Positions 22,513 to 31,324 are shown, counted from the first letter of the stretch. The stretch: DNA of 64,000 nucleotides from Desulfofundulus australicus DSM 11792 (GCF_900129285.1 NZ_FQUW01000007.1:62001-126000); one strand, 5' to 3'. The notes: a model not told the origin generated them from the sequence alone. Numbers and translations are program-made.

Positions 22513-23512
22513 GGTCTTCTCCCCCTTTTATGGTCCTGTAAGCAGCATAACCGGCCGCAAAGGCTCCCGCCAGCGGAGCTGCCAGCAGGGCGCCGGCAAT
22601 ACCGTTAACCGAATCAAGGAAGTTTCCCACACCCTCCGGCATAGCGGGAAATCCCGGGGCTTCCGGGTTCGGTTGCCTGTTTTTTTGCATCATCAACTGC
22701 TCATGAATTTTGGCAAAGGAAACTGGCGAAACGTAAAAGGTGGACGTCCCGCCGTTTTCCTTATCCCCGTAAATATAACCGCCAATTTCCCGGGCCCGTT
22801 TCCAGGCCTGCTCCCGCATTTCTTCCTTATCGCCAAAGGCAATGGCACCCCTGGGGCAGGCCTCCACGCAAGCCGGGATTTTCCCTTCTTTAACCCGGTG
22901 GTAGCACAGGTCGCACTTGTACATTACCCCGCCTCCCACGTACCTGGGGGCTAACTTCATGTACAGTCCCACCCCTGCCTGCCGGGCGGGTATTCCCCAG
23001 GGACAAACATCCCGGCACTTGGCACCCCCAAGGCAAAGGTTGGGGTTGATGATTACCGGACCCTCGGAGGTCTTGCCCTGGGCACCGAAAGGACAGAGAT
23101 TGGCGCAGGGCGGGTTATCACAGTGCATACACCGCCGGGGGATGAATACATCCACCGCGCGACCATCCTGTTTCACCTGCACATGCTGCACAAAGGTCCA
23201 GTTATAGGGCGTCAGGCGTGCAGTCAGATCCTTTTTGTCCCGCCAGTCTTCTTTCTTCTTGTGGGGCCAGTAGTATTCAATGTGTTCGGCTGGTTTTGGA
23301 AACTTGAAACTGTTTTCCTCCCGGCAGGCGCTAACACACCGGGGTACCTTCAATCCCTTGCAGCCGTCACATTTCGTTAAATCATAGAAGGTCCCCCGGG
23401 GGGTAATGGCGGCACCCCCTGCTGTCTTTTCCAGCCCGAACAGCACCAACCCGGAAGCTACGCCTGCCGCCAGAGTGCGCTTGATAAAATCCCGCCGCGA
23501 TAACAAGGGCAT
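22502..23512 (-). CDS. Tat-exported four-cluster Fe-S protein (HybA/FdnH-like)
   Basis: A 336-aa protein with an N-terminal twin-arginine signal (SRRDFIKRTLAAGVASGLVL). Four [4Fe-4S] ligand sets follow: CDGCKGLKVPRCVSAC, CMHCDNPPCANLC, CLGGAKCRDVC and CDLCYHRVKEGKIPACVEAC, then a C-terminal hydrophobic helix near residues 300-320. This is the electron-transfer subunit of a periplasm-side formate dehydrogenase or hydrogenase-like complex. First gene of the operon with cytochrome b, tatC and tatA. No catalytic subunit precedes it; it must be elsewhere, or the pair works with another donor. Confidence 0.9.
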   Translation of the reverse strand: MPLLSRRDFIKRTLAAGVASGLVLFGLEKTAGGAAITPRGTFYDLTKCDGCKGLKVPRCVSACREENSFKFPKPAEHIEYYWPHKKKEDWRDKKDLTARLTPYNWTFVQHVQVKQDGRAVDVFIPRRCMHCDNPPCANLCPFGAQGKTSEGPVIINPNLCLGGAKCRDVCPWGIPARQAGVGLYMKLAPRYVGGGVMYKCDLCYHRVKEGKIPACVEACPRGAIAFGDKEEMREQAWKRAREIGGYIYGDKENGGTSTFYVSPVSFAKIHEQLMMQKNRQPNPEAPGFPAMPEGVGNFLDSVNGIAGALLAAPLAGAFAAGYAAYRTIKGGEDHGG

Positions 23513-23609
23513 CTGTTACCCCCCTTTAAATTTGTAAAATAACCGGGTTTCCAGCCCGGAGTTTAAAAAGTAAAAACAGGAACAGTGAATCCGGCCGGAC
23601 TCAGCTACC

Positions 23610-23627
23610 TATACCTGTAGGGGTATA
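23610..23627 (-). promoter_or_regulatory. CsoR/CstR-like operator
   Basis: Perfect inverted repeat TATACC-N6-GGTATA; the minus strand reads TATACCCCTACAGGTATA, close to the operators of the CsoR/CstR/RcnR family. It lies directly downstream of the -10 box of the Fe-S/Tat operon promoter, where binding would block initiation. Regulator identity is inference. Confidence 0.5.
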
Positions 23628-23637
23628 TGGTGATTAT

Positions 23638-23666
23638 AGATTAGCATACAGCTTCCACCCTGTCAA
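23638..23666 (-). promoter_or_regulatory. Promoter of the Fe-S/cytochrome b/Tat operon
   Basis: On the minus strand TTGACA (23666-23661), 17-base spacer, TAATCT (23643-23638). A TATAAT at 23638-23633 has a spacing of 22, which is too long. Confidence 0.6.
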
Positions 23667-23715
23667 TACTCTTATATAAAAAGACTCAGCAATAATAAAT
23701 TAAAGAAAATAAATA

Positions 23716-23750
23716 CCCCGCGGGGTAAGGCCAGGCCTTCTACTGCGGGG
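23716..23750 (-). terminator. Nested hairpin at the end of ytrI
   Basis: CCCCGC/GCGGGG outer stem with AAGGCC/GGCCTT inside; on the minus strand it is followed by a T-rich TATTTATTTTCTTT. It overlaps the stop codon of ytrI. Confidence 0.6.
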
Positions 23751-24234
23751 ACATGCCGGGAACAGGGGTATTCTTCTGGGGCAACGCTTCCAGGTAAATA
23801 ATGGTCCGCTCGGCCACCACTACCAGTTTTACTTCCAGCACATACTTTCTCCCGTCCACATCCACCTGGCGCCGGTCCACCACCCGCGGGATCAGCAGGT
23901 GGTCCAGGCGGCTCACCTCCTGCCCCAGTAAAGGATGCAGCCACTCCCGCACGTGATTTTCTATAACCAGACGGGCCCGGGTCTGATCCAACCCGGGTAT
24001 TTCCTTTTCCTGGACCAGCGTGACGTTAACCTCCAGGGCAGTAATGGTTTGAGGCCGGCGGCTGGCCAAATTTTCCTTCACCTGCTGCAATTCCTTTTCC
24101 GTGGCCGCCAGCTTTTCTTTCAACTCGTTGTTGGCCAGGGTAAGGCGGTCCACCTGCTGTCCCAGCAGGGCATTGACCAGGGCCCCGCCTGAAAGCATAC
24201 CTATCAGCATGGCCGCCACTAAGCGAGTTTTCAT
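23740..24234 (-). CDS. ytrI: Sporulation membrane protein YtrI-like
   Basis: A 164-aa protein: one N-terminal membrane helix (about 5-25), a coiled coil (about 28-60) and a small beta-rich outer domain. Sequence alone is weak, but it overlaps ytrH by four bases just as in Bacillus, where ytrHI are sigma-E genes needed for normal spore morphogenesis. The role here is inferred from gene order. Confidence 0.65.
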   Translation of the reverse strand: MKTRLVAAMLIGMLSGGALVNALLGQQVDRLTLANNELKEKLAATEKELQQVKENLASRRPQTITALEVNVTLVQEKEIPGLDQTRARLVIENHVREWLHPLLGQEVSRLDHLLIPRVVDRRQVDVDGRKYVLEVKLVVVAERTIIYLEALPQKNTPVPGMSPQ

Positions 24235-24557
24235 TTATTACCTCCGCACAGGGCCAGGATCAGATAGTGAGCAGTCTGGGTTCCCGCCAGAGCACTGACA
24301 ATATAAAAAAGCTGCTTGATCACCGCGCGGACTTCTCCCTGGAAAAGCCCGCTCTCTAAAATTTCAAAAGTGGAAAAGGTGCCCCCGATGGCGGCGGCAA
24401 TGGCCCAGATTTTAATGTCCCGGGCCAGTTTAAGCATGGTGATCACCGGCGGTTCCCGAACCAGAACGGCAGCCAGGGACCCTACCAGCGATGCCCCCAG
24501 CAGGATGCCCAGGGCCGTAAAATAAATTAACACCATTTTATTGAGAAATGTCTCCAC
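24231..24557 (-). CDS. ytrH: Sporulation protein YtrH
   Basis: A 108-aa protein with three hydrophobic helices. The segment IWAIAAAIGGTFSTFEILESGLF and the C-terminal IVSALAGTQTAHYLI match the YtrH family as I remember it. In Bacillus it is made in the mother cell under sigma-E and supports forespore development. It supports the view that the organism forms endospores. The ytrI gene follows with overlap. Confidence 0.85.
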   Translation of the reverse strand: METFLNKMVLIYFTALGILLGASLVGSLAAVLVREPPVITMLKLARDIKIWAIAAAIGGTFSTFEILESGLFQGEVRAVIKQLFYIVSALAGTQTAHYLILALCGGNK

Positions 24558-24656
24558 GACGGATCACTCCCGGGACAAGTTTGTAATAAAAGTATTTTTT
24601 TGGCAGGAAAAATATGACTGGTCGGAGATTTTTTAAATAGTTAATTAAACAAAGAA

Positions 24657-24697
24657 AAACCCCCTTTCGCAAATTGGCCTGCAAAGGGAGTTTTTCT
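24657..24697 (-). terminator. Terminator of the ABC/abl operon
   Basis: Minus strand: CTCCCTTTGCA, loop, TGCGAAAGGGGG, then TTTTTCTTTG. It lies 31 bases or more past the stop of the ATPase gene. Confidence 0.8.
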
Positions 24698-24727
24698 ATG
24701 AATGTGGTGGGGAATTTAAGTGAAATT

Positions 24728-25456
24728 TCAGAGGACCCTGCTCAAGAAATCCCTGGTGCGGCTCTTTTGTGGCCGGCTGAAAACCCGGGCCGGCTCCCCT
24801 TCTTCCACAATGCGTCCCTCATCCATAAAGATCACCCGGTCTGCCACCTCCCGGGCAAAACCCATTTCGTGGGTGACCACGATCATGGTCATGCCTTCCC
24901 TGGCCAGTTGCTTCATTACCGCCAGCACTTCCCCCACCAGCTCCGGGTCCAGGGCTGAAGTGGGCTCATCAAAAAGCATCAACCGGGGGTGCATGGCCAG
25001 GGCACGGGCAATGGCCACCCTCTGCTGCTGCCCGCCGGAAAGCTGACAGGGATAGGCGTCCACCTTATCGGCCAGCCCCACCTTGTGTAAGAGGGCCAGC
25101 GCTTCTTCTATGGCTTTTCCCCTGGGCACCTTTTTCACCATAACCGGTGCTTCGATAATATTTTCCAGCACGCTCATATGGGGAAAAAGGTTGAAATGCT
25201 GGAAGACCATACCTACCTCCCGGCGCAAAAGATTGAGATCATCCCGCCGGGGGTCGATCACTTTCCCGTCAAATATAACCTGGCCCTGTTCGGGCTGTTC
25301 CAGGAAATTCAAGCAGCGCAGCAGCGTGCTTTTGCCGGAACCGCTGGCCCCGATCAGCACCGCCACCTCCCCCTCCCGCACCTCCAGGTTGACGTCCTTG
25401 AGGGCGTGCAGGCGACCAAACCACTTATTGAGATTGCGCACCTTGACCAGGCTCAT
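24728..25456 (-). CDS. Polar amino acid ABC transporter ATPase (GlnQ-like)
   Basis: A 242-aa ATPase with Walker [10 protein letters not shown], signature [15 protein letters not shown], Walker [13 protein letters not shown] and the switch histidine in VVTHEM. Its length and motifs are those of the glutamine/histidine/arginine importer subgroup. It is the last gene of an operon with permease, binding protein, and the beta-lysine genes, so basic amino acids such as lysine or beta-lysine are the probable cargo. Confidence 0.95.
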   Translation of the reverse strand: MSLVKVRNLNKWFGRLHALKDVNLEVREGEVAVLIGASGSGKSTLLRCLNFLEQPEQGQVIFDGKVIDPRRDDLNLLRREVGMVFQHFNLFPHMSVLENIIEAPVMVKKVPRGKAIEEALALLHKVGLADKVDAYPCQLSGGQQQRVAIARALAMHPRLMLFDEPTSALDPELVGEVLAVMKQLAREGMTMIVVTHEMGFAREVADRVIFMDEGRIVEEGEPARVFSRPQKSRTRDFLSRVL

Positions 25457-25469
25457 TTCCCCTTCCCCC

Positions 25470-26120
25470 TTAACTTTCTATTTTCAAACGGCGTTCCAGG
25501 CGGTTGACCAGGAAGGTAAAGAGAACAACCAGGACCAGGTAATACAGGCCGGCGATGGTATAAAATTGCAGCTCCGCAAAGTGGGTGGAAGCCAATTGCA
25601 TGGAAACACCAAACAACTCTTTCATAGTTACGAAGGCGGCCAGCGATGAATCTTTTAAACCGATAATAAACTGATTGCCTAAAGGAGGTACGACCCGCTT
25701 AAAGGCCTGGGGTAATATAACGCGGCGCATGGCCAGGCCGTAGCTCATGCCCAGGGAACGGGCGGCCTCCATTTGTCCCCGGTCAATGGATTGAATACCG
25801 CCGCGAAAAATCTCCGCAATGTAAGCGCCGTTATGCACGGCCAGGGCGATGGCCGCCGACCAGAAGCTGCCAAAGTCCACAATGGTAGCCAGGCCAAAAT
25901 AAATGGCAAAGAGCTGTACAATGAGGGGGGTGCCGCGAATGACGGTAATATACGTGTCGGCGATACAACGCCAGAATCTGCGCCCGGATATTTTCATGAG
26001 GGCAAACACCAGTCCAATAACCATGCCCATGGCCAGGGCGGTAGCGGTGAGTTCCACCGTAACCGCCGCAGCCCGGATAAAAAAGGGTATGGAGGTTACC
26101 AGGTAATATAAGAAGTCCAT
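25470..26120 (-). CDS. Polar amino acid ABC transporter permease
   Basis: A 216-aa protein with five hydrophobic helices and the HisM-type motif ([27 protein letters not shown], shown in two parts: [11 protein letters not shown] at about 116 and [10 protein letters not shown] at about 133). It pairs with the GlnQ-like ATPase 13 bp downstream and the lipoprotein upstream. Only one permease is present, so it is probably a homodimer. Confidence 0.93.
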   Translation of the reverse strand: MDFLYYLVTSIPFFIRAAAVTVELTATALAMGMVIGLVFALMKISGRRFWRCIADTYITVIRGTPLIVQLFAIYFGLATIVDFGSFWSAAIALAVHNGAYIAEIFRGGIQSIDRGQMEAARSLGMSYGLAMRRVILPQAFKRVVPPLGNQFIIGLKDSSLAAFVTMKELFGVSMQLASTHFAELQFYTIAGLYYLVLVVLFTFLVNRLERRLKIES

Positions 26121-26177
26121 TTTGCGTCCTCCCGCAAGTGATGTCTATCCGGGCAGCGCACCGGAGCAAAAACAACA

Positions 26178-26942
26178 CTACTTACTTATATCGGTGCCGA
26201 AGTATTTTTTGCTGATGGCCAGATAGGTCCCGTCGGCCTTGATTTCTTCCAGGGCTTGATTTACCTTTTCCCTTAGCGGGTCGCCCTTGCGAAAGGCTAT
26301 GCCCACGTTTTCAACAAAAAGCAGGTCCCCCACCGGCCTGATGTCCAGCTTTTGCTCGCGGGCGGCAATCGTACCCACAAACCGGTCGGTAATTACCGCC
26401 TCCACCCTCCCCCGGGCCAGATCCTGCAGGGCGGTCACATCACTGGTGTAATTCTTGATGTTTTTGGTATATTTCCGGGCTTCCTGGTCGTAAACACTGG
26501 AGATCAGCACGCCCACGGGCGTGTTGTCTTTTATGTCCTGGATATCCTTGATGTTAGAATCGTTACGTACAAAAAGTTGGGGGCCGGAAACGTAATAGGG
26601 ATCGGAAAAGTCCACCTGCTTTTGCCTTTCCGGCGTGATGGTCATACTGCCCAGAATGGCATCGTACTTTTTCGCCTTTAAGCCGCTGATCAATCCTTCC
26701 CAGGGTGTGGCAATGGGCACGGGCTTCATGCCCATCTTTTCAGCCAGGGCCCGGCCAATTTCCACGTCAAACCCGGTGAGCTGGTTGTTTTCGTCGAAGT
26801 AGTTAAAAGGACGGTACTGCCCGGACATGGCGTAGGTAAAGGCAGGCTCCTGTTCCGTACCACCACCGGAATTGCAGCCGGCCAGGATGACCAGCGCAAA
26901 GACAAAACCCAGCAATAAAGAAAGCCACTTATTTTTTCCCAC
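26178..26942 (-). CDS. Amino acid-binding lipoprotein of ABC transporter
   Basis: A 254-aa protein. The N-terminus has a lipoprotein signal with the lipobox LAGC at about residues 20-23, followed by a Gly/Ser-rich linker. The body is a type II periplasmic-binding fold (GFDVEIGRALAEKMG, DAILGSMTITPERQKQVDFSDPYY in two familiar pieces), cluster 3 polar amino acid type. It follows ablB by 29 bp. The ligand cannot be settled; the context favours lysine or a beta-lysine derivative. Confidence 0.92.
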   Translation of the reverse strand: MGKNKWLSLLLGFVFALVILAGCNSGGGTEQEPAFTYAMSGQYRPFNYFDENNQLTGFDVEIGRALAEKMGMKPVPIATPWEGLISGLKAKKYDAILGSMTITPERQKQVDFSDPYYVSGPQLFVRNDSNIKDIQDIKDNTPVGVLISSVYDQEARKYTKNIKNYTSDVTALQDLARGRVEAVITDRFVGTIAAREQKLDIRPVGDLLFVENVGIAFRKGDPLREKVNQALEEIKADGTYLAISKKYFGTDISK

Positions 26943-26970
26943 TTTAAGTCCCCCTTATTTCATCCAATTC

Positions 26971-27813
26971 TTATTTCACCGGTCTAACCCAGATATTCAT
27001 ATTTTCAAACCCGCCATCAATATGGCAGTTGTTGATGAGCGTGCCCCGGAAGACATAACCCAGGCGGTGAAAGACCAGGTTCATTCCGTAAGACGAAGCC
27101 CGGGCCAGGCTGTAAAGACAGTGAATATTGCGTTTAAGGCATTCTTTTTCGATGTGCAAAAGCAAAAGGCTGTTCAAACCCATACCCCGGTAGGCGGGAT
27201 CGGTGGCACAGTTGGTCAGTTCGGCCCTGCGCTGCTCCCATTGAATTTCGGCTGCCGCCACGCTCGCCAACCGGTCACCGTGATAAACAACCATGAAAAG
27301 ATCTCCCTTTTTCATGGAGCAGGCCAGGTAAAAGGGATCATATACCGGCGTGGGGTAGCTGCGGAAAACCTTTTTGAACAACCTGGCCATGGGGAATATG
27401 TCATCCCCTCCCGCCTGGCGCAGGGTGAATCCGGGCGGCAAACTACCCCGCCAGTCCTTTTTGCAGGCCAGTATCTCCCGGAGCACTTTTTGTTCCTGGT
27501 TTAAAACCCTGGAATCTCTCCGCTCTGCCCGGGGGAAGGCTGCCAGGAAATAGGCATTCTCCCCTTGAAAATAACCATCGATCATGCCTTCCATATGAAA
27601 CCCGCCGCCCTGGATTTTGAGCAAATCCCCGGATTTGACTGGAAAGATAATTTTACCCATACCCCGCCTTAAAGCCAGCTTCTTGAGAAAGCTGCGCAAT
27701 GCCGCCGGATTCCCCGCCTGATAATCAATTACCCAGATCCGTTCGCTGGTTTGGTCCAAACGGGCCGACACCCAAAAATCCTGTCTATAATGCCTGACTA
27801 CCCGGTCACCCAA
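26971..27813 (-). CDS. ablB: Probable beta-lysine N-acetyltransferase
   Basis: A 280-aa protein with a C-terminal GNAT fold (LTNCATDPAYRGMGLNSLLL acetyl-CoA loop, then LYSLARASSYGMNLVFHRLGY) and an N-terminal region seen in AblB. AblB acetylates beta-lysine made by lysine 2,3-aminomutase to N-epsilon-acetyl-beta-lysine, a compatible solute of methanogens and some anaerobes. It begins one base after ablA ends, so the two are coupled. Confidence 0.88.
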   Translation of the reverse strand: MGDRVVRHYRQDFWVSARLDQTSERIWVIDYQAGNPAALRSFLKKLALRRGMGKIIFPVKSGDLLKIQGGGFHMEGMIDGYFQGENAYFLAAFPRAERRDSRVLNQEQKVLREILACKKDWRGSLPPGFTLRQAGGDDIFPMARLFKKVFRSYPTPVYDPFYLACSMKKGDLFMVVYHGDRLASVAAAEIQWEQRRAELTNCATDPAYRGMGLNSLLLLHIEKECLKRNIHCLYSLARASSYGMNLVFHRLGYVFRGTLINNCHIDGGFENMNIWVRPVK

Positions 27814-27814
27814 G

Positions 27815-29053
27815 TCAAGTACCCCCTTTGACCTGGGCCACCCTGCTCTCCTTGGTTGCCTGGAAGGTAACCGCCTTTCCCTGTAATAATCCGGCTACTC
27901 CCGCGCCCTTGCCGGCGTATCTCTTTTCCTCCCAGCCAGGTTCCGTGTAGACGTGGATGTTTCCTTCAAAGTTGCGCAGGACTATCTTCCCCTGCCCCTG
28001 GGATAAGACGTAGTTCGGCCCCAGGGGTATTTTGCCACCTCCTCCCGGAGCGTCAATGACAAAGGTGGGGACGGCCAGCCCGCTGGTATGACCGCGCAGA
28101 CTTTCAATAATTTCTATCCCGGTGTTTACCGGCGTGCGGAAATGGCCTATTCCTTCGGAGAGATCGCACTGGTACAGGTAATAGGGGCGCACCCTGATTT
28201 GCAGCAACTTATGCACCAATTGGAGCATGACGTCCGGCCGGTCGTTTACCCCCCTTAAAAGTACCGACTGGTTGCCCAGGGGGATACCGGCACCGGCCAG
28301 GCGGGCACAGGCCCTGGCTGCCTGGGGGGTAACTTCGCGGGGGTGATTGAAATGGGTATTAATCCACAGGGGGTGATATTTTTCCAGCATGGCACAGAGT
28401 TCCGGAGTTATGCGCTGGGGCAGAACCACGGGAGCGCGGGTACCAATGCGGATGATTTCCACGTGATGAATGGCCCGCAAATTGCGCAGAACGTATTCCA
28501 GCTGCTCATCCGTTAAGGTGAGAGGGTCCCCACCGGAAATCACCACGTCTCGAACGCGCGGATTGTTCTGGATATAGGCAATAGCCCTGTCGAGGTGGGA
28601 TTTGGGCAAGGGCCGGTCCCGCTGGCCGGTCAACCGCCGGCGGGTACAGTGCCGGCAGTACATAAAACAACGATCGGTGACCAAAAGGAGCACCCGGTCG
28701 GGGTAACGGTGCGTCAGCCCGGGCACCGGTGAATCGACTTCCTCATGAAGGGGGTCACGCATATCCCCGGGCACCGTTTGCAGTTCTTCGGGTTGCGGTA
28801 CGGCCTGGAGCCGTATGGGGCATTTATGATCGACCGGATCCATTAAGCCGGCATAGTAGGGCGTTAAGGCCATGCGAAATTTTTTCAGGCAGGCTGCAAT
28901 GTCCCTCATTTCACCGGCAGTAAGTTTAATAAACCGGGTCAGCTCATCCACGGTGGTAATGCGATGCTTCAGGTGCCAGCGCCAGTCGTTCCATTCCTCC
29001 TCGGTTACCTGCCACCTTTCCCACAAATGGTTATTCATTTGATCACTCCCCAA
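27815..29053 (-). CDS. ablA: Lysine 2,3-aminomutase (radical SAM, PLP)
   Basis: A 412-aa protein. The radical-SAM cluster motif CFMYCRHC is at about residue 135, followed by VISGGDPLTLTD, THFNHPREVTP and LLRGVNDRPDV; the PLP lysine is expected in the C-terminal third (APGGGGKIPL). It turns L-lysine into L-beta-lysine. First gene of a five-gene operon ending in an amino acid importer; the first use could be osmoprotection or lysine catabolism. The promoter region carries an inverted repeat. Confidence 0.93.
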   Translation of the reverse strand: MGSDQMNNHLWERWQVTEEEWNDWRWHLKHRITTVDELTRFIKLTAGEMRDIAACLKKFRMALTPYYAGLMDPVDHKCPIRLQAVPQPEELQTVPGDMRDPLHEEVDSPVPGLTHRYPDRVLLLVTDRCFMYCRHCTRRRLTGQRDRPLPKSHLDRAIAYIQNNPRVRDVVISGGDPLTLTDEQLEYVLRNLRAIHHVEIIRIGTRAPVVLPQRITPELCAMLEKYHPLWINTHFNHPREVTPQAARACARLAGAGIPLGNQSVLLRGVNDRPDVMLQLVHKLLQIRVRPYYLYQCDLSEGIGHFRTPVNTGIEIIESLRGHTSGLAVPTFVIDAPGGGGKIPLGPNYVLSQGQGKIVLRNFEGNIHVYTEPGWEEKRYAGKGAGVAGLLQGKAVTFQATKESRVAQVKGGT

Positions 29054-29073
29054 AATTATTTCTAAAAGATACC

Positions 29074-29104
29074 TGACAACTTTGCATTTATTTATGGGTT
29101 GTCA
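29074..29104. promoter_or_regulatory. Inverted repeat in the ablA leader
   Basis: TGACAAC and GTTGTCA, perfect seven-base arms 17 bases apart, between the -10 box and the ablA start. Candidate operator. Confidence 0.45.
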
Positions 29105-29112
29105 TTACCGTT

Positions 29113-29121
29113 ATTATAGCA
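29113..29121 (-). promoter_or_regulatory. Extended -10 promoter of ablA operon
   Basis: Minus strand TGCTATAAT (extended -10), with only a weak -35. It lies about 60 bases upstream of the ablA start. Confidence 0.5.
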
Positions 29122-29221
29122 TACATAAATCCAGCTAAACAGTTAAAAAATCGACCTGTTTTTCCCGTTGGGCTTAATATAGCTTGATTAACAGGCCATA
29201 ATCTACAAGATGCTTTTAAAA

Positions 29222-29254
29222 ACAAAAAAATCCGGTAATTTATGGTTACCGGAT
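29222..29254 (-). terminator. Terminator of the trmK-nif3 unit
   Basis: Minus strand ATCCGGTAA-CCATAAA-TTACCGGAT followed by TTTTTT. About 60 bases after the nif3-family stop. Confidence 0.88.
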
Positions 29255-29311
29255 TCCAGCTATATTGTCGTTGGGGATAACAGGCAACTGCCCCACCGGC
29301 TAGCCTGGAGT

Positions 29312-30430
29312 TTAAGAGTAGATATAAGAGTCTTCCTCCGTACTGCTAAGCAAACATTCTACCTCCAGCCCTCTGTTCCGGCATGCCTGGAGTATATATT
29401 CCTGGAGAACTGGCAGGATTACCCTTTCGGTACCAAAGTGACCGGCATCCACAAAAGCCAGCCCCGCCGCAAGCATATCCCGGGCGGTATGGTAGCCTAC
29501 ATCTCCAGTCACAAAAACGTCTGCCTTAAGTGACCGGGCTCTGCTCCAGAGATCACCGCCGGAGCCACCGCAAAGGGCCACCCGTTTAACCGGGCGCTCC
29601 TGTTCTCCCCCCCAGCGCACTGCAGACAAATCCAGAACTCCTTTCACATAAGCAACAAAATCCTTCAGGGGTAGCGACTCTTCCAGCGTCCCTATCCTGC
29701 CCAAACCGCTGGAAGGGGAAACCTGATTGGCCAGGGGATAGAGATCGTAGGCCACCTCCTCGTAGGGATGGGCCTCCAGCATGGCCCGCACCACCCGCTC
29801 CACCAGCCTCTGGGGGACGATGGTTTCCAGCCGGACCTCCCTTACCTGCTCAAGGCGGCCCTGCTGGCCGATATAGGGATTGGTCCCTTCCAGGGGCCTG
29901 AAGGTACCTGTCCCCTCCACCCCGAAGGTACAATCACTGTAATTCCCAATCCATCCAGCCCCGGCAGCCCCGATGGCTGAGCGCACCGACTCAACGTGAT
30001 CCAGGGGTACAAAGACCACCAGTTTCAAGTATTGTTCCTTTCCGGGACTCAGCACCTGGACATCCCGCAACCGCAAGCGCCGGGCGAGAACGTCATTTAC
30101 CCCGCCGCGACAGCGGTCCAGGTTGGTGTGGGCGGCATACACGGAAATACCGGCGCGGATGAGACCGGCCACCAGCGCCCCGCCGGGCCGGTCCGTCCGG
30201 ATTTGTTTTAACTCTTTAAAAAACAGGGGGTGATGAGCCACAATCAGCTGAACATCCCTTTCCAGGGCTTCCCGGCATACCGCCTCATTTACGTCCAGGC
30301 AGAGCAGTATGCGCCGGACTGGAGCCCCCGGATCCCCCAACTGCCAGCCGGAGTTGTCCCATGGTTCCGCCAACTCCAGGGGAGCCATTTCTTCAATAAT
30401 ATTGGCAACGCTTGCACCACTTACTGGCAC
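29312..30430 (-). CDS. Nif3/YqfO-like dinuclear metal protein
   Basis: A 372-aa protein of the long form with a central ferredoxin-like insert. Metal ligands are in IVAHHPLFF, AAHTNLDRC and the C-terminal DAGHFGTERV. Family members form hexameric toroids; a GTP cyclohydrolase activity has been reported for some, but the cellular role is open. It overlaps the end of trmK by ten bases, the usual pairing in Firmicutes. Confidence 0.92.
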   Translation of the reverse strand: MPVSGASVANIIEEMAPLELAEPWDNSGWQLGDPGAPVRRILLCLDVNEAVCREALERDVQLIVAHHPLFFKELKQIRTDRPGGALVAGLIRAGISVYAAHTNLDRCRGGVNDVLARRLRLRDVQVLSPGKEQYLKLVVFVPLDHVESVRSAIGAAGAGWIGNYSDCTFGVEGTGTFRPLEGTNPYIGQQGRLEQVREVRLETIVPQRLVERVVRAMLEAHPYEEVAYDLYPLANQVSPSSGLGRIGTLEESLPLKDFVAYVKGVLDLSAVRWGGEQERPVKRVALCGGSGGDLWSRARSLKADVFVTGDVGYHTARDMLAAGLAFVDAGHFGTERVILPVLQEYILQACRNRGLEVECLLSSTEEDSYIYS

Positions 30431-31113
30431 TTTTTCAACACCTCCTGCAAACGGGCCAGTCTGGTTGTAATTTCCCGGAACTTATTTTCAGTTCTGGGAC
30501 TGTTACTCCGGGCCAGGGACTCTAGAATATGCTGGTATTCAGATATTAATTTATGTATGTACACAGGGAGGAGGGGATGTTTTTCTTCCACCAGGCGGGG
30601 CCCGATCTCCAGTATGAAGGAATCGTTTACTTTTTCCGGACCCGGCTCGGCCACCATAACCACATAAAGACGGCCGTCATCTTCCACCAGTGTTTCATCC
30701 ACCAGCCGCCAGCCATTCTCTACCAGCCACAACCGTAAATTCCCCTCATCCGCCATGGGCTGCAGGATCAACCGCCTGGAGGCAGCCAGCACCTCCGGAG
30801 AGGCCGCCAGGATCTCCCGGATGGTGTTTCCCCCCAGACCGGCCAGCACAATTACCTGCGCTTCTCCGGGAGAAAGGGGTTGCAGGCCGTCGCCCCGGCG
30901 CACGTCGATTTTGCTGTCCAGGCCATGCTGGTGAACCGCCGTACGGGCACTGCGGTAAGGCCCGGCATTAAGTTCGGTAGCCACTGCCCGGGGACAGATA
31001 CCCTTCACCACCAGGTAGATAGGCAACAGGGCGTGATCGGTCCCGATATCCGCCACCACCGTACCGGGGGGGACATAGCCGGCAATGGTTGCAAGGCGCC
31101 TGGTTAAACGCAA
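30421..31113 (-). CDS. trmK: tRNA (adenine22-N1)-methyltransferase TrmK
   Basis: A 230-aa protein if started at the TTG at 31113, which follows GTGGAGGG by about ten bases and gives the family's normal N-terminus (LRLTRRLATIAGYVP). A longer frame reaching 31311 has no support. SAM-binding VADIGTDHALLPIYL and VLAGLGGNTIREIL are present. In Bacillus trmK lies downstream of the sigA-dnaG operon; here it is 12 kb from it. Confidence 0.9.
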   Translation of the reverse strand: MRLTRRLATIAGYVPPGTVVADIGTDHALLPIYLVVKGICPRAVATELNAGPYRSARTAVHQHGLDSKIDVRRGDGLQPLSPGEAQVIVLAGLGGNTIREILAASPEVLAASRRLILQPMADEGNLRLWLVENGWRLVDETLVEDDGRLYVVMVAEPGPEKVNDSFILEIGPRLVEEKHPLLPVYIHKLISEYQHILESLARSNSPRTENKFREITTRLARLQEVLKKCQ

Positions 31114-31291
31114 TAAATAGGTCCCTCCACTTTCTTCGTTGATTATTTTAACAAGCGTCACGTCAAATAAAACGCCGAAGTTTAAACCGGGGGGGCCGAC
31201 CAGGAGTACCGGAGCACGAGGGACAACCCCTGGCATTATGCTACGGTATATTGTAACATTTACCAGCACCCAACCGCAAGAAAAGGGCGGC

Positions 31292-31324
31292 AAAAAAACT
31301 AAGGCCCCCACTGGCGGGGGACCT
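31292..31324 (-). terminator. Terminator of the TRAP transporter operon
   Basis: Minus strand AGG-T-CCCCC, loop GCCAG, GGGGG-CCT, then TAGTTTTTTTG. About 50 bases after the TRAP stop codon. Confidence 0.8.
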
